Origin: Aplysia californica | Lineage: Eukaryota > Mollusca > Gastropoda > Aplysiida > Aplysiidae | Direction of reading: 5' to 3' | Assembly (NCBI RefSeq): GCF_000002075.1 | Contig: NW_004797293.1 | Coordinates: 1,067,725-1,131,724, forward strand | Length of the DNA: 64,000 nucleotides | Shown: piece by piece, positions 36,101-51,100 of the stretch | Layout of the letters: each line of letters starts with the position of its first letter | How positions within the stretch are numbered: position 1 is the first letter of the stretch | Position numbers and translations under genes: made by a program | The notes under the pieces: generated by a model | What the model was told of the DNA's origin: nothing | What the model saw: only the letters and a program-made list of their open reading frames with translations | Databases searched by the model: none

Positions 36101-39100
36101 TCTTATCAGCTTAATATCTAATTGACCTAACAAGCTGAATTTGTGCTCTTTCCTAGCCTGATTCCTAAGCACAGGGATCTCAGGCATGTTAAATTACTTT
36201 TTTTTTTCACCACATACCAGGGTCCTGATATGGACTTAAAGACCCTCAGGTCTCACATCGACCATGTTCTCAAGCCAGCTCTCTTGAACGCTCTCTATGC
36301 CTTGTGAGTATCATAGTTCAGTGCTTTGAATTTGAAACTATGGCAACCTTGCGTTTGCCTTTACGCTTGTATATACAGCAATATTGTGGTGTGTACCCAC
36401 TGAATTCATTGCTAATCTCTGCACATGAATTTAAATTACTCTAGTTTTGTAATATTCATATCTATTATGTATATAATATGGTGTTTAGTATTGATATCTT
36501 TCTCATATTGAAACTTGGATTATCAAAGTGCCTGATAACTTTGAGCTTCTGTACCGGCCTAGTCATCTTTAAATTGTGAAGTTTGTAAAAGTTTAACTCT
36601 TATATCACGAGGTAAACAAATTGTGTGACTGCAAAAATAGAAAAAGCGTCTTCCAAGATGTATAATGTAATTAATGTATTGACATTATAGGCTGAGGGCA
36701 GTCAGTACACAGGGAGTCAAGCCAATCAACGACTTTTTTGAGAGCAACTCCAAGTTGTTGTCATCCACCGCAGATGAGCCTGAAGTTATCAAACGTGAAA
36801 GCATTATGGGTGAGTGTGTAATTTTGTTTTTCTTGATTTTAAAAATTTTTTATTTCAGCGCAGTGAGGATTAAAAAAAAAAAGAATTGTGTTCCTAATGA
36901 CCTTTCCATTTCTCGTAATACTCATTTCTATGTTTAGTATGCTTAGTTTTTATGCTGGAGCTTATGAATTGCAAGTTCTGTGCTCGTCTCTTGTGAAAAG
37001 TAATGGGTCTTCCTCCACAGAAGGAATGAATTTTATTCAAACTTGCAATGTCTGATTGCTGGACCTACAATTTGTCCCTATCATTCTCAAGAGGTGTTAA
37101 CTGTAACTTCTTTCACCCACAGTTCTGATGGTTTTTTACATCAAAGGCATATTTTCCTTCTATTGTAGCACAATCCATCAGGCGTTTTCCTATTAACAGG
37201 TTCTCTTCATTATTTACTCCCATGATAGATTCTTCTGCTTTGTACTGAGATTGGTTTTAATTTTTTTCCAGGCAGTTAGCTTGTGATGCCCACTTTTTTT
37301 CCCAAATTCGGGCTTGAAAACTGTACTGCATTTCCTAGGACTCCTGGATTCAGTGACCGAAAATTAGAATGTAATTTTGTATCATTGATTGGGTTTCGAA
37401 AAAGTTGGCAAGCCTGCATGCTATGTTCACATGGGAATGCTTGAAATTATTGTCCTTTTCTGAGAAAATAATGTGCTTTCTCCATCTTAACCTAGGATCT
37501 TCCGTGCCTGCGAGAACTGAGCTCTGAACCTGTTACTTTGGGATGAAAGAAAAGCACAGTTCGTTAATGCTAAAGAACCTTCTGTGGATGGCTAAATGCA
37601 ATGCTTTTTACAAGTCTGTTTGAATTTCCTTCAGGTTTATACATCCGAAGAATGGAACTGGCTTACAATGAGATGTCTTTCACGCAGCTGGTAGATACAT
37701 ATGTAAGTATGAAGACAGTGAGTGTGTTGTTCTTTCTTTCTCATATCCTGGGCATTCAGAGTTAAACATCTACTAGTTTTCTGCCTTTTTCATGTTGTAA
37801 AAGTTGCAAGTGTTGTTCTTTATTTGAGAACTTACTTACTGTATATAATCTTTTTTTTAAAATGAGGGATTTGTGGTGGTACTGAAGGTTGAAAATGTCA
37901 GTTGTTACTGTTGTATAAGAAGGAGCCAAAGTGACCCAGATTGAAGATGGCATGGATCTCTCAGGGTCAAAAACACTAATAAAAACTGCTATAAGAAACA
38001 GATGGAAAAGGTCCCACCCTAAGCACAACAGACATGACCCCTACTACATACTAAATAGAGCAGACCAGGTCACAATCTTTAGACTCCTTTGTGGCCACAA
38101 CAGACTCAAACACCATATGCACACCAAATTAAAAGTGGGAGAGACAGCTATCTGTGAATGTGGACACGACCAAGAGGATGCCAACCATATCCTTCAGCAC
38201 TGCCCACGCTACGCCACCCTTCGCGCATAGACGTGGCAGAATGTGGCTCCCCTTGAGAGAAAGCTCTATGGCAGTCTCTGAGAGTTGAAGCGAACTACAC
38301 AGTTTGTACGCGACATCGGACTGACTTTCTAGCTGCTGTTATCGAGAACGAGGAAGAAGAAGAAGAACTGTTGTATATATTGTATGGATTCTTCCTTTCC
38401 ACAGGTGGATGTTTCCACTATGCATGTCACTCAGGGCTGAAGTAATAGTATGTGCCTCATCCTTTGTCTCAAGCATAGGTAGATAGTGGCTGCCCCAGTA
38501 TTGTCTGCTCTTTCTACTTCTTTTTATATTAAGTATTGCTATAGTTTTAATCAATTCCTGTTAAGTATAGCTGTTAATGTGCTTATTTGATGTGCACCAC
38601 AAATCAATTCATCAAACTATTATCTTACAATCCAACCTGTGACATTTTTAGATGTATGAAATCGTCAGAAAACATGGTCTAACTGAGGCCAGCGACCAAA
38701 TCTTGTATCCTCTCTTTTAGTTCAATCATTGTGGATATTCCTTTGTTCCATACTTGGAAATTATAATACTCAAAATGCAGTACATGATTTGTCATTTTTC
38801 TGACTTTGCCCTACATTTGTCTCATAGAAGTGTACATGTTCATTATGCTTTTGCTGATTTGTCTGGATTTCAGAAAAAAATACAGCGTTACTACGAGGCA
38901 GGCTTTCCTGAGAAATTGGAAGAGACAGATTCTGATGAGAGTGTAACGAAAAGAGCAAATCGTCACCTGGGTTTGTCAGAGCAAGCACTAAACATATCAC
39001 AGCTTAACGAGAGGTCCATCTTGGAAACACTAAGTGGACAGTGAGTGTCTTACTTTTTGGTTTTAGGTTTGAGTATTCACTTACTAGTTAATAGGGCTGG

Positions 39101-42100
39101 GGCCTTTGCAGTTTTAGTGCACCCATGGTCACTCTCTTTGTGGCTTGAGAATCAATATAGTAGGCTTGCCAACTATCCTGAATTTCCCAGGGCTGCTGTA
39201 GATCTGCAATCAGGAATTTGAGAACTTTATCATATGCCCTACACCAAAACCAAGTCTAGTTGATGTAATTTTGTTCTTTGTTACGTAATCTGATGTTAGG
39301 GGTCTCTCGTAGCCTAGAGGTTAAGGTATTCGTCTCTCATTCAATAGGTCTCGGGTTCAAATCCGAATAACGATGGGAATTTTTCTCATCTTAAAATTGT
39401 CTCCTTTCAGCTCCTTTCCTGTCCCTTTATGCAGCCTTTCTACTGCTACTCCTTGGCTCCTTACTGCTGCCTTTCAGCAACACCCCTGATCTTATGGTAG
39501 GAAAGGTTTACACTTAGCCTACTCGGACAAGGGCGAAAAGTCTCGGAGGTCCCGTGTACAAGTTCTGCACTTTAAAGATCCCTTAGTGGTCCAAAATCGA
39601 TAAGAGTAGGCTTTGGCCGCCACCTAGGCAAAATTAAAAATTTCCTACCAACTGAAAATGTTTAATGTGTCCCGTGCGCTCATATGACCTTATGCCGTTG
39701 CGAGCGCCGTAAAACGCTTACCCCAAAAAATTTTTAAAATCTGATCTTATAATGTTGGGTGTCCCAGACTGAGTTTTAAAAGAGTAGGCAATCCTGGTAT
39801 AAAAGGTTGCAAGGAGCAATAAAAAAAAAAGACTATGTATCTTTTTACAGTGTTTGCTAAAGTGCAGGTACCGTACTCGTTCTAAGCAAATAGCCACTCT
39901 GTATCGCAAGGATAGCCTCTGCCTCCTTCACTGATAGCTGGATAGGTTTTTTTTTCCATATGTTGTAAGTGCTGGAAGTTAGGAGGTTAAGGTGCTTTGA
40001 TTGTTATTTAGGGTCAAATGCATCCAGAGTGTCAATCATATAAAACTGCAAAGTGGGTTGGATTAAACCAACTGAAAGCTTTCAAGATCATAACTTCAAC
40101 TTCTATAACACATAACATGTGTTTCCCAAATGCTAAAAAACAATCAGAAAGTTGCTCAAATGTGTATCCACGGCTACTTGGCCACGAGACTTTTTCCCCC
40201 CTAGTTTTAAGGAAGTGTATATAAATATGTATGTGCGTATATATATGAGGGTTAATTTGTATATGTGTGTATATATAGATATGTGGGTTTGAGTGGACCT
40301 TTTAAGTCATACAAGACATCAGACTTAGGTGTAACCTTGAAAGAAAAAAGTTACAGCATCTAACAACAGATAGCATTTGTATAGCGCAAATCCCTGCTCA
40401 ACATCAAGCTCTATGCGCTTCACAATTTATACTATTACCCTAGCAGACCTGAGAGCTTTCTGAAACAACCTCAACTTCCTGGGAAGCATACAGTGCAAGC
40501 GGCCATTTATAGGCGCTCAAACACTAACATACTGACAAGATGTTTCGCTGTCTATCGCTGGGTACCCATTCCCACCTGGGTGAAGTGAGGAAAATTTGTG
40601 TAAAGTGCCTTTCCCAAGGACACAACATCAGGCCCGCGGCTCAAACTCCAGACCCCGCTATCTCACGATTACGAGTCCGGTAGCCTAACCACTAGACCAT
40701 CGATGCCACGTCTAAAACGTATATTATTTGTTGTTCAGCTCAGGTTTATTTCTAATGCTTGGGCTTCTTTATTTGACATTTTTGTAATGCCTCTGTAACT
40801 CTAACAATACTAAAATGCTATTCTTTTTTTTCTTTTCTTCTCAATTCACAATTTATACAGCAGAATCTACTTCATTTATTTGTACAGATCTCTTGAAGAG
40901 TGTGTAACATTTGGTTTATTTTTTCCCCTCGTTTCAGGAGCTTTTTCTCGAGAAAACAGGCTGAATACTTCATCGCAAATCAGGTTTGGGAAAGTTTTCT
41001 CTTTGAGGTTTTTTCTATTCACTCATTTACAATTTTCATTTGTAAAACATCTGTGAGTTGTGCTGACAAAATGAGTTACTTCTTGGATTTCAGCAAAATA
41101 GATATAGATTTATGGAATTTATTGGTGGAGATTTTACAATTCATTGGTGTGAAATGATAAAAGACCTGTTATACTTGAAGAAAATAGCGTCTGTTGAAAA
41201 TCTACAAATTTGAAGCATATGTCGATTTTTGGCCTACATCTCCATTCATGGATTGCGAGGAATAAATGATTTTGTCAGCGTGCCTCATATTTCATCATCA
41301 TCATCATTGCCTTTCTCACCCTGTATCAGGGTAAAGGCCACAAACAAACACTTTCCACTTTACCTTATCCTGGGCTAGCCTCTTGATGCTATTCCCTATA
41401 TCTTCCCACTTTTCTGTACATCAATTTCTGTGATTCTTCCTCCAGGTTCCACTTGGTCTTCCCCTTGATCTTGTACTCTGTGGATTCCAACACTTTTTGC
41501 CTCATATTTGTTGTTATAATGTGTGACTTTTGCGTCTCCTGATGACTCTCCAGGCCCTGATGCTGTCCCACAATGAGCTCAAGGGTCTCCCGCCTGATCA
41601 GCTCCAGCAGAAGATCTCCAGCATCTTGTCTGCTAACCCGGACATGGCCGAGGGTGTGAGTGTCTGTACATAGGATGTTGTGGTCTATTAGACAGTAGGG
41701 CTGTACCCCGGTAGCAAATACCCTCGCACTCGCAAGACCCTAGTTCAAGTCACAAGCCTCAAATCACTAGATCAAATCATAAAATCAAATCACCAGCATG
41801 ATACGTTGAGTCTAGCCTAAGCTTCAAGTACACACACCAAATTGCAATCCGCGAAGCCACTCGTGTCTGACCCCCTCTTCCTTCCCCTCCCTGCTAGCAA
41901 TCCGCGAAACCCGTAACGTCAGAAAGAGAGGGGGGGAGAGACCCCGCGCACAGTGTCACTGCGCCACAAACTAGTCTGTTCGATTATTCGAAGGCATACG
42001 AGCAGCGGACGGCAGACAAGACTCAAATCACAGCAAAGCAAAGCACTTGGTCCCAAGACCTGCTTTGCGTCTCATATTGCTTTGCGCTAAGGGCTTGCTC

Positions 42101-45100
42101 TCGTGTCAATAAATCTGCTTTGAGTCCAACTACCGCCCTGGCAAAACAACACCGCTCGCCAGTACAACACCGCTCGTCGGGCAAACACCGCTCGTCTGCA
42201 CCGAGACGCAAGATCTACCGGTAATCCACCCCGCTCGCGGCGTGAACTCTGAACTCTGGACGTGGAGGAAGCGAGAGGCAGCGCTGGTTTTGGTGCAAGG
42301 CGAAGAGGGCTGTAATAGCTTAGTGCAGACCGTTTGCGACCTCGGTGCTTTAACGGTGAAAATGTGACATCTTCGTAGGCTCACATTTTGTTATGAGCTG
42401 TTTTCACTGGTATTAAAAATGGAGATACGACAAGAAAGCACTGGGGTCGCGGTATGCTAAACTATTTAGGACGCAGAATAAAGGTGAGACTTACAAACAA
42501 TTTTTAACTGACAAAATAAATCAGTATTATTAGCATCCCGTGGCTTGTAATTTAATCACTCGCCTAAACTACACTTCCACTCCCACCCCGACACTTAGAA
42601 CAAGTTGAAGTTGAAGAGAAAGCATTGGGGAGGGGATGACAATCGTGATTTGGTTTCTGAACAATGTAAAACACTTTTGATTTGTCTGCTTCTCTATCAG
42701 AAAATCATTGTTAAGGTAAATTATATCACATTGTTAATTACATTGTAGGCCTATAACTTTTTTAAAAACATCTTGCTGCACTGTAACTGATATTATGTAT
42801 GTATTGTGCATGTTCTATCATACAAATATTAATTATGATGGCGAATTATGCCCAGAAAATCAATAAAGCAAAACATAATCCTTCCCCCAACCAATTTTTT
42901 TTTTTTATCAACAAAAAACTGAACCAAAAAACCCCCCAAAAAACCAAGACAAATAAAACCCTGTCAAACCAGGAGGCGTAAGGGGAGGGGTGGGTTCTAC
43001 GGAAAGCGCGGGGTGGCGAACATCTCTCGCTTTCCCAGCCATACCACCCCCTCCCCTCCCCAAACAGAGCCATCGCTGGAAGTGTGAGGGTTTTTTAGGG
43101 CTTGTCAGCGTGCGGCACGCGGGCAGAAGTATCGCGCGCTCAGTAAACAAGAGTTTGTGACGTCACGACACAAATCAGTAAGCCCGTCCGCCGTCCACGA
43201 GTAGCAACTCCGGTAGGGAGCAAGACTCAAGCCCGCTCGCAAGCCTCTGGCACGAGCCGTCCGTTTGCTCGCAAGCCTTCGATTAATCGAGCAGACTCCA
43301 GCCCTATTAGACAGATTGCCTACTGGTTTAACTGGAGTGGATGGATGGGTGGCAGATGCTCTAGTGTGGTTTGCTCCTTCTTTCTTATCAAATATCCTTA
43401 TCTCTCCTACTTCTTTTTTGTGTATATTTCCCTCTATTAACACTTAATCTTCAGTGCTTACATGACCTAATTGTGTTGCAAGTGTCGTAAAACTTTTGCA
43501 CTAGAGAAGGCAGGGAGAAATAATAATAAATAGCGTTTTTGTAGCACCTATCCCCTCTCAACATCAAGCTCTATGTACTTCAGATTCTATATTATTACCC
43601 CAGCAGACCCCAGTACACTCAAGAACATTCTTGACATCCTGGGAAGCATACATGGCAAGCAACCGATAAAGCACTCAGCACAAACAAACAACTTGACAAG
43701 ATCTTTCACTATCTAAATAAGTGGTTTGCTGGATTGGGGTTAATGGGAGTCCGTTTTATTCATATGATTTTAACTTTTCTTGCCATGAACTCTCCTATAA
43801 TAATAATAGGTCTACTAAAGATTGATAGATACTACGCACATGTGGTTTCTTTGGAGACTTGAGAATTTCATGGAAGGAAAAGAAACCGAACAAGGAGGTA
43901 CACAAAGAGGTTCATGTGGGCAACTCACTAATAAGAACAATAAGGAAGCGATAAATGCAGTTTCTGGGACACTTGATTCATCTTAAAGGCTTTGAACATC
44001 TTGCTCTCACTGGGAAAAAAAAAAGGCAAGCAAGGCAGGAGTAGAAGACCTAGAGCGACTTATTGGGAAAACCTGAACAGATGGGTAACAGGAAAACACC
44101 AGGATAATGCAGTTTTTTTTTTTAGAACATCTGAGCGGAGAAATGAACTTAGAACCGTGATTGACAATGTGTTTCAGATCTGGCACTTTATAATGTTGAT
44201 GACTTTCCTCCTATGTGTTCTGCAATTCTTACTGAGTTTTTGATTTTAGTGGGCTCTGTGCTCATGTAATCCTAGACTTGCAAGCTTGTAATGCTTTTAT
44301 GGGGATTGGGGGGGGGGGGGCAATACTTCTGTTTGTCTCACACTCCCCCCAACCCGACCCCTTTTTCGTTCTCTCTTAACTACTTGTGTTTTGTTCCCTC
44401 CTAGCATTTCTTAAGCTACATGAACAGTTTGCGGTTGAGAGAGTACTGCACTGCCCTCCACAACCTGTATCACTACTTTGATCGCAAAGCCTGCACGCCC
44501 AATGACGGAAACCCTAACAAGAAGAAAGGAAATGGAGATGAGGTGGCGATGAGATATGCTGCGCTGAACCTCGCTTCACTTCAGTTTCGTTTTGGAAACA
44601 AGTTTGTATATTTGCGTCTTTCTGTTATGGTGATGACTTTTTAAAAATTTGTTTGTTTGGATAAAAAAAATTTTTGATAATTAGGACAGTATCAATATTT
44701 GCTTTATTAGTCAAATAAGTAAAATATAGTGCCAGGACTGAGATTAAATATTATCATATTGATGTGAATTGCACCTCAGTTGAAGTGTTGTCTATTATCT
44801 TTTCTCATAAATTTTGTAATAAAATTTACTTACTTTTTACCTATAAGACAGCCACCTATCTGAGATGGCCACTTTTCTCTTTGACAATGGGAGGCTGTCA
44901 TATAGCTTTTTCACTTTCGTTTATCTGTTTAAAACAATTTCTAGCTCATTTATTAATTTACCTGTGCCCAAGAAACTTTACAGGGCACTTCTGCAAACCA
45001 GTGACCAAACGAAAAAAAAAATCTTTATCCAGTAATGAAAAAAATACATCTTGCTCATTTTGAGAGAATGACACAACCCTTCCCCCACTTGTCAGTGTAA

Positions 45101-48100
45101 GCTTGTCAATTTTAGCACATGACTGTCTATACAGTTCCTAGTGGGTCTTGAAAAGTGCCCACTCGTCTGTTTGGCAATGTTTCTTTGGCAAACATTTAGG
45201 TGTGGCGTTGAGGAAAGTAGTTTGTTTCTAATGTGTAATGTGTATGCTATAAATCCACTATTATTTTTTTTACCCGCTTTAGGCTAATATGAAAGGAAAC
45301 ATGTCGGCACATTAGTTTGGAGTTACTTTTATGAATGGGCTATTAGATTCTGTTGGCCGTCCAACTTTTAGACTCTTTTATGCAAAGACCTGAGGAAATT
45401 AAACAGAATGATTTGATTTTATCTCGTTTTAACTGCGGTCAGACAAAAATGAACAAGCTATAGACAATTTCGACTGTATATTGGTTCTACTCACACTGAA
45501 TTTCTCTCGTTGAGAATATTTATTTCTACTCTTGATGCAGGACGCTGTCAATTCCCGGTGCTGTAGCTTACACATTTCTTTGTAACTTTTTGGTTTGAAG
45601 TTTTGAAGTAAGACCATAGCTTTGACTGAATGGAAACTTTGTAATGCTGCAAGTTCAGCCTCAGACTCGCCCACTGGTAACTGACCATTTATAGTCTAAA
45701 ATTCTTTGACTGCACAATGGCATAAAGATGCTTGTCCCCCTTCTCCCTCTTGTTTTGGCTTTGTGAATGCATGCTCTCAGGATGTTTTGTTTCTTTGCCA
45801 CAGAGAGGAAAGTAAAGCAGCCTTGAAAGATGCTATACGAATGGCTCAAGAAAGCAATGACCAAGTGTGTCTGCAACATGCACTGGTAAGATATTTCTTT
45901 TCAGTAACATAATATCTGCAACACACGTGTGCGACTTACTCGAGAGTTTATTCTGAACTGAACTGCCGTGATTCGTGATTAACACACCTTTATTTTGACT
46001 TGATAAACACAGATATAATACATAATTCGCTTAATATAACGATCACGACCACACACAGTTACTCTCTCTTAACAATACATAACAAGTAATACATGATTTT
46101 TTTTCTCATACTCCTGCTAGAGTTCTAAGAAGAAGTAACTGTAAGACTTTCATCTCTCAGTGCAGTTGATTTTTACATACATGGCCATTTTTGCTATAGA
46201 ATCATCCCATGCCTGACAGGCAGCCATGTGCAGTTTTCAAAGATTCTCTTAATATACATACTTACTATACTTACTAGAGTTGCTTCAGTTTTGGAAAGGA
46301 ATGTACTTTGAATTTTGTCCAGAGGGGGCCTCGAAAAGCCTCTTTTAGATTTAGAACCACCAAAGAATCTTTAAAGTGTGAAACTTCCCCAGGGAACCCC
46401 CAACATTTTTGTTCTTGTCCAAAAAGACAGAAATAGCTACCTGAGGATCAAGGGTGGAGAAAACATGTGAGAAAAAAAAAATCAATGCTGACAGGGATCA
46501 AACTCAGGACCTCCAGGGTGACAGGTGAATGCTGTACCTGAGCCCCCTTGCTATGAATGATTTGCTTTTAACCCTTTGATCTCTGTCCTCGTGAGCTTAC
46601 TGAATCCCTGCTCCTTAGCTCCCTTGGGACGACTTGCTAGGTTTACACTGCTGCCTTTTGAGGCATATATTCAGTATACGAAATAGTAAAGGTAGCCAGC
46701 TTGTGTTTGGATCAGTAGGGTTAAATAATGAAATCTAGATTGAACTGCTGATCAGTTTAGTATACATGCGGATAAATATTCAGTTGCTTTGGCCTTGCTG
46801 TATTGAAATAAAAATGTCATGTATCTTCAGTCCACTCCACCTGAACTTTAAATTATGGGTTACTTTGTTGACTAAAATGGGGAAGGTTAGCCCTGTTCTG
46901 TTGTTTCAGAATATACAAAGTCAGGCCGAACCAAGCCTCGAACCCCTCAATCCACAACTTCACGAGTGTGAGTGCTGTAGTCTAACCACTAGACTATGAA
47001 GTACAAAATTGTTAAGTTATTTAATTCCGTATCTCCAACAAGCTGCTCCCAGCGGCTTGCGGTCGGAATCATTGTGCCGATGAGCCACTGGCAGAGGCTT
47101 GGGCACTTTCCTTCACTACGATTTCGACGTCAAATTACTTTCAGCAGTTGCCCAAAACAGGTCTCTTTTACCAAGAGTTCATTCAGTAAATGAAGAACTA
47201 TCGAAACAGGTTCACTTCTTTTGATTTTATGATCAATTTAGTTGCATTTTGGTCTCTTTAAGATTTCGTACCGAAGGAGGGCCCTGCATAGTGGGTTAAC
47301 CCTTCTCAGAGATAAAGAGTCACTAATTCCTTAATGTAGTGATGTCATGTTATTTTTCTTTTCCTTACAGGTGTGGCTCAATCTCCTAGATGACAATGAG
47401 AAGCCTGTGCTGCAGATGGAAAGGTCCATTAGGAAGACAATTGATCTTTCATTACCAGTGAGTGTGTCTTGAGTGGAGTGGGCAGTTATTTGGCTGATAG
47501 AAAAATATAAAAAAATAGCTTTAAAAAAAGGTTCTTATACTGACTGGCTTTTTCTGCGAAAATTAAGGGAGCAGCTTAGTCCTACCAGAGTGCCTCCAGG
47601 TGGCCTTGTTTGTTTATTCCTTACTGAAATATGAAATGTGACCTGTCGGTGACTGTAATGGTTGACTTAAGACAATGTATTTGTATTGGTTTTTGTTTAA
47701 TTTTATGTAATTTTTTTTTCATATCTTTTTTTTTTTTTTGCAAAGGAGAAGGAGTGAGATGAACTGGGTATTGTTGTGATCATGTGTAAGGAAGAGACCC
47801 CTGAACCAATATAAGAAACCATTAAGGCTAGTACCGCACTACGACAGTTTGTCTTGGGACAGACCCGTCATTGTTTTAAAGGTGAGACATATCAAGGATT
47901 TGGTAAATATAAGTCACATATCCTTGTGCAGCCGGACTGTCCAACCAACACATAGATACAAAGCAGGCAGATGAGAATGTGACATGTAAGCCATGTCGTA
48001 CCGGTTTTATTTTACTTTCTTTTTGTCTTCATTGTGACCGTTGTCAATTTTTGAACGGAAATTCTTTTTCAATGTTACTTTGGAGCATGCCGATAGCTCA

Positions 48101-51100
48101 GTTGGTGTCATGCTGGATGGCAATTCAAATAACCATGGTTTGAATCCTTAGTAATTCGTGAAGTTCAGGGATGCGGGGGGTTTTCAAGGCTCCTCATCCT
48201 ATTGGCTCGTAGTTTTCAGGGATGGAGTTTAAATCAGAATGGTCTGCCTCAAGCGACTTTACGGTATTGATAGGGGTATTAAACGTGTTCCATACCATTA
48301 TACCGTATCAAATGTTACTTTTTTTTTTTTTTCTTTGTAGAATCTTACTGTCCTGGGCTTGAATTCCATGAGCAAACAGCTTGGCATGAATGCAGAGAGT
48401 CCTGCCAGGTATGTGTCCACTAATTTGGTTTAAAAAATCAGAGTTTGTATAATTTCCTTAGGTTGTACTTGAGTTGAATATTATGCCATAGTTTCACTGG
48501 ACATGAAGTTTATATTGAATTAGTTGTTTTCAATTGAATTTCCGTGTTCTAGAATATCATAGTAAATTGGAGATATGCGAATCCATCAGTCACTGAATGT
48601 TTTTTTTTTGCATATTCACTGACATTGTTGTTGGTTTTAAATGCCAAAAATGGCTGATAGTTTGTTTTCATATTTCATTGAAATGATTTTGTTAGTATCA
48701 TGACTGTAAAAGGATAGTATTTTTGAGGATATGTGAGAGAAAGTTTAGAAACTCTATCTACATTATTATGCAGCTTTCAGAGTCCCTTTTTATAGTGTGA
48801 TCCTTTATTTGTATACAGTGTATCCCTTCTAATGGCACCGTAAATGCTGACGCAAATCTAATTGTAGGCTTAGATTTACAGTTGCTTATTATTATGTTAA
48901 ACCATTTCAGCCTTCTTCCTTTCACTCTTCCTTTTTTTTTGTTGCATTTTTTCGTGTGCATCAAAGAATCAATTTGTCAGTCATAATGCAATTGGGTAAA
49001 TGATTCTTTTGTTGTTTCGAGAAAGCGAAAAACAAAAAAGTGGTGAGCGGAGTTCACCTTTTCACTTGAGCAAAAGTGGAAATGTCTCACTTAATTGGAT
49101 TTTATAGTACTCAAAGCAAAACTCAGCTATCCTGACGATACAAAACAAGTAGGAGGCATTTCAACCATGCCAATAACTTGAAACTTGGAAAAAAACAACA
49201 AACTTAAACAACTGTTATCACAGACGATATATTCGTCCAGTTGGGCATGACATTTCATAGAAGAAGAAATAACTCCATTTTCAGTGGAGTCTGCTTAAAC
49301 CAAAAATTATGGAACTGCCGGATTTTCTTCAGTTTGACCAGGTTGTCAGTTTAAACTGTCCCCGTCGTTTTATGCAAGAAAAATTCTGAAATTATGCAAA
49401 ATGAGCCCAAAAATGTGAAATATGCGATTCGATTAATTTTAACAAAGCATGATAAAGGAAAAATCATCAGAAATTATGCAAAAAATGATCAAATTTTGCT
49501 AAATTATGCGGGGTGCATAAAACCACGGGGACAGTTTAAAGATGTTGCTGAAATAAGAAAAAGAAAACAATGGGTGATTTTCTTTTCTTTTCGATTATCT
49601 GCAGTTTTCGGATTCACTGTAGTCAGTTGAGGCGGACTCCTCTGCATGTTTGTCTTTTGTGTTTCCCAGAGTGATCTACTACTTCACACAGAGCAACTTG
49701 ATCAACTGCATGCACTCCAACTACAGCATGATGTCCTCAGGCTTCACTCAGCGGGCCGCCATGTGGGGCTTCTATGGCAACAGGTGAGGGTGTAGCTCTT
49801 TTTGTGCTCTGCTTATAACTGGCGTCTGTGGTGTAGCTGTTAGGCACTTCTCTATCGCACGCAGGAGACTTGAGTTTGATCTCTGAGTGGGGAGAAAATT
49901 TCTATCCAGTATCTTAATCTTTGTGCTGGGATTTTGCATCCTTCTGAATCGGGTTTGGCTCTCACCTAAATGATTTAAATTGTGTTGATGGGGGCGTAAA
50001 AGCATTTACATTATAAGAAAAAAAAAAAAAGAACCGCTCATAGACTCCAAATAATGCAGTGTATCACCTTCACCAACTTATTGTATGTCTTTTCTAGGAA
50101 TCACAAAGGGGTACGTGCAGTGGTTTAATATCTCTTGCTGAATGTAAACTTCGACTTATCTGAGAAGATATCACAGATTATGCGGTCAAAGCGAAAATCT
50201 CCGAGACTTCAATTTTCAGATGCTGAAATCTCCCTTCTCAGAACCACTTTCGTAATAAAATTTGGCATTTGGTCACTATGAATGACCGTGTTGGTGCCGC
50301 TGTATTGTTTTCATTATTGACTTTTTCTTCCTTTTTGTTTGCAGAGGGTAATAACTTTATGTGAATGTGGTTTGATGATTGAATATCAGCACCTAAGCTG
50401 GAATTTTGAAAATTTTCTTAACAAGTTTATTGAGCTAAAATGTTAAATGAGTTACATATTTATTGAGCCAAAATGTTTATCATGGGAAAAAAAAGGTAAG
50501 TAAGAATACAGTTTTGAAGTATGGGTAATACCTAACAGCTTTTAAGTCATATTCAACCAGTATGCACATGTCTTGTTAACAGGGAACTGAGCAACCTGGA
50601 CAGCCAGGTGGTTTTACACCTGAACACGAGCATCAACGGCGTCTACTACAGTGGCCAGTCTGTGTGTATAGCCATGTGTAACATTGCCCAGCTCCATGCT
50701 GACGCTGTAAGTAGGCTCAGTCGTCTGGTGGGCTCTGTATCTGCATGTCAGAATTTTGGCTTTTTGTGTCGTATACACTCCCCAAAAATGAGAGCTCAGA
50801 GCTTATACTTGTATAGAGCACTTTATAAATGCAATCTATCATTAATCCATTATATGATATGATGGATTAGAAAAAAATGAAGTCCATAAACATAGCCCAT
50901 GTATTATATGTGTAACATAAGCCTTTGTTGTATGATACATTCATTTTGATTGCTGATCAGTGATGTGAAATAAATACTGAACAGAATAAGCAATGTTAAC
51001 TGAACCATTTTCCGGGGCACTCTCGATTTTTGCACTAAATATTCTGAACATTTGACTGATTAATACACTAATGCACATGTTTTGAGCCTCCTTCATCATG

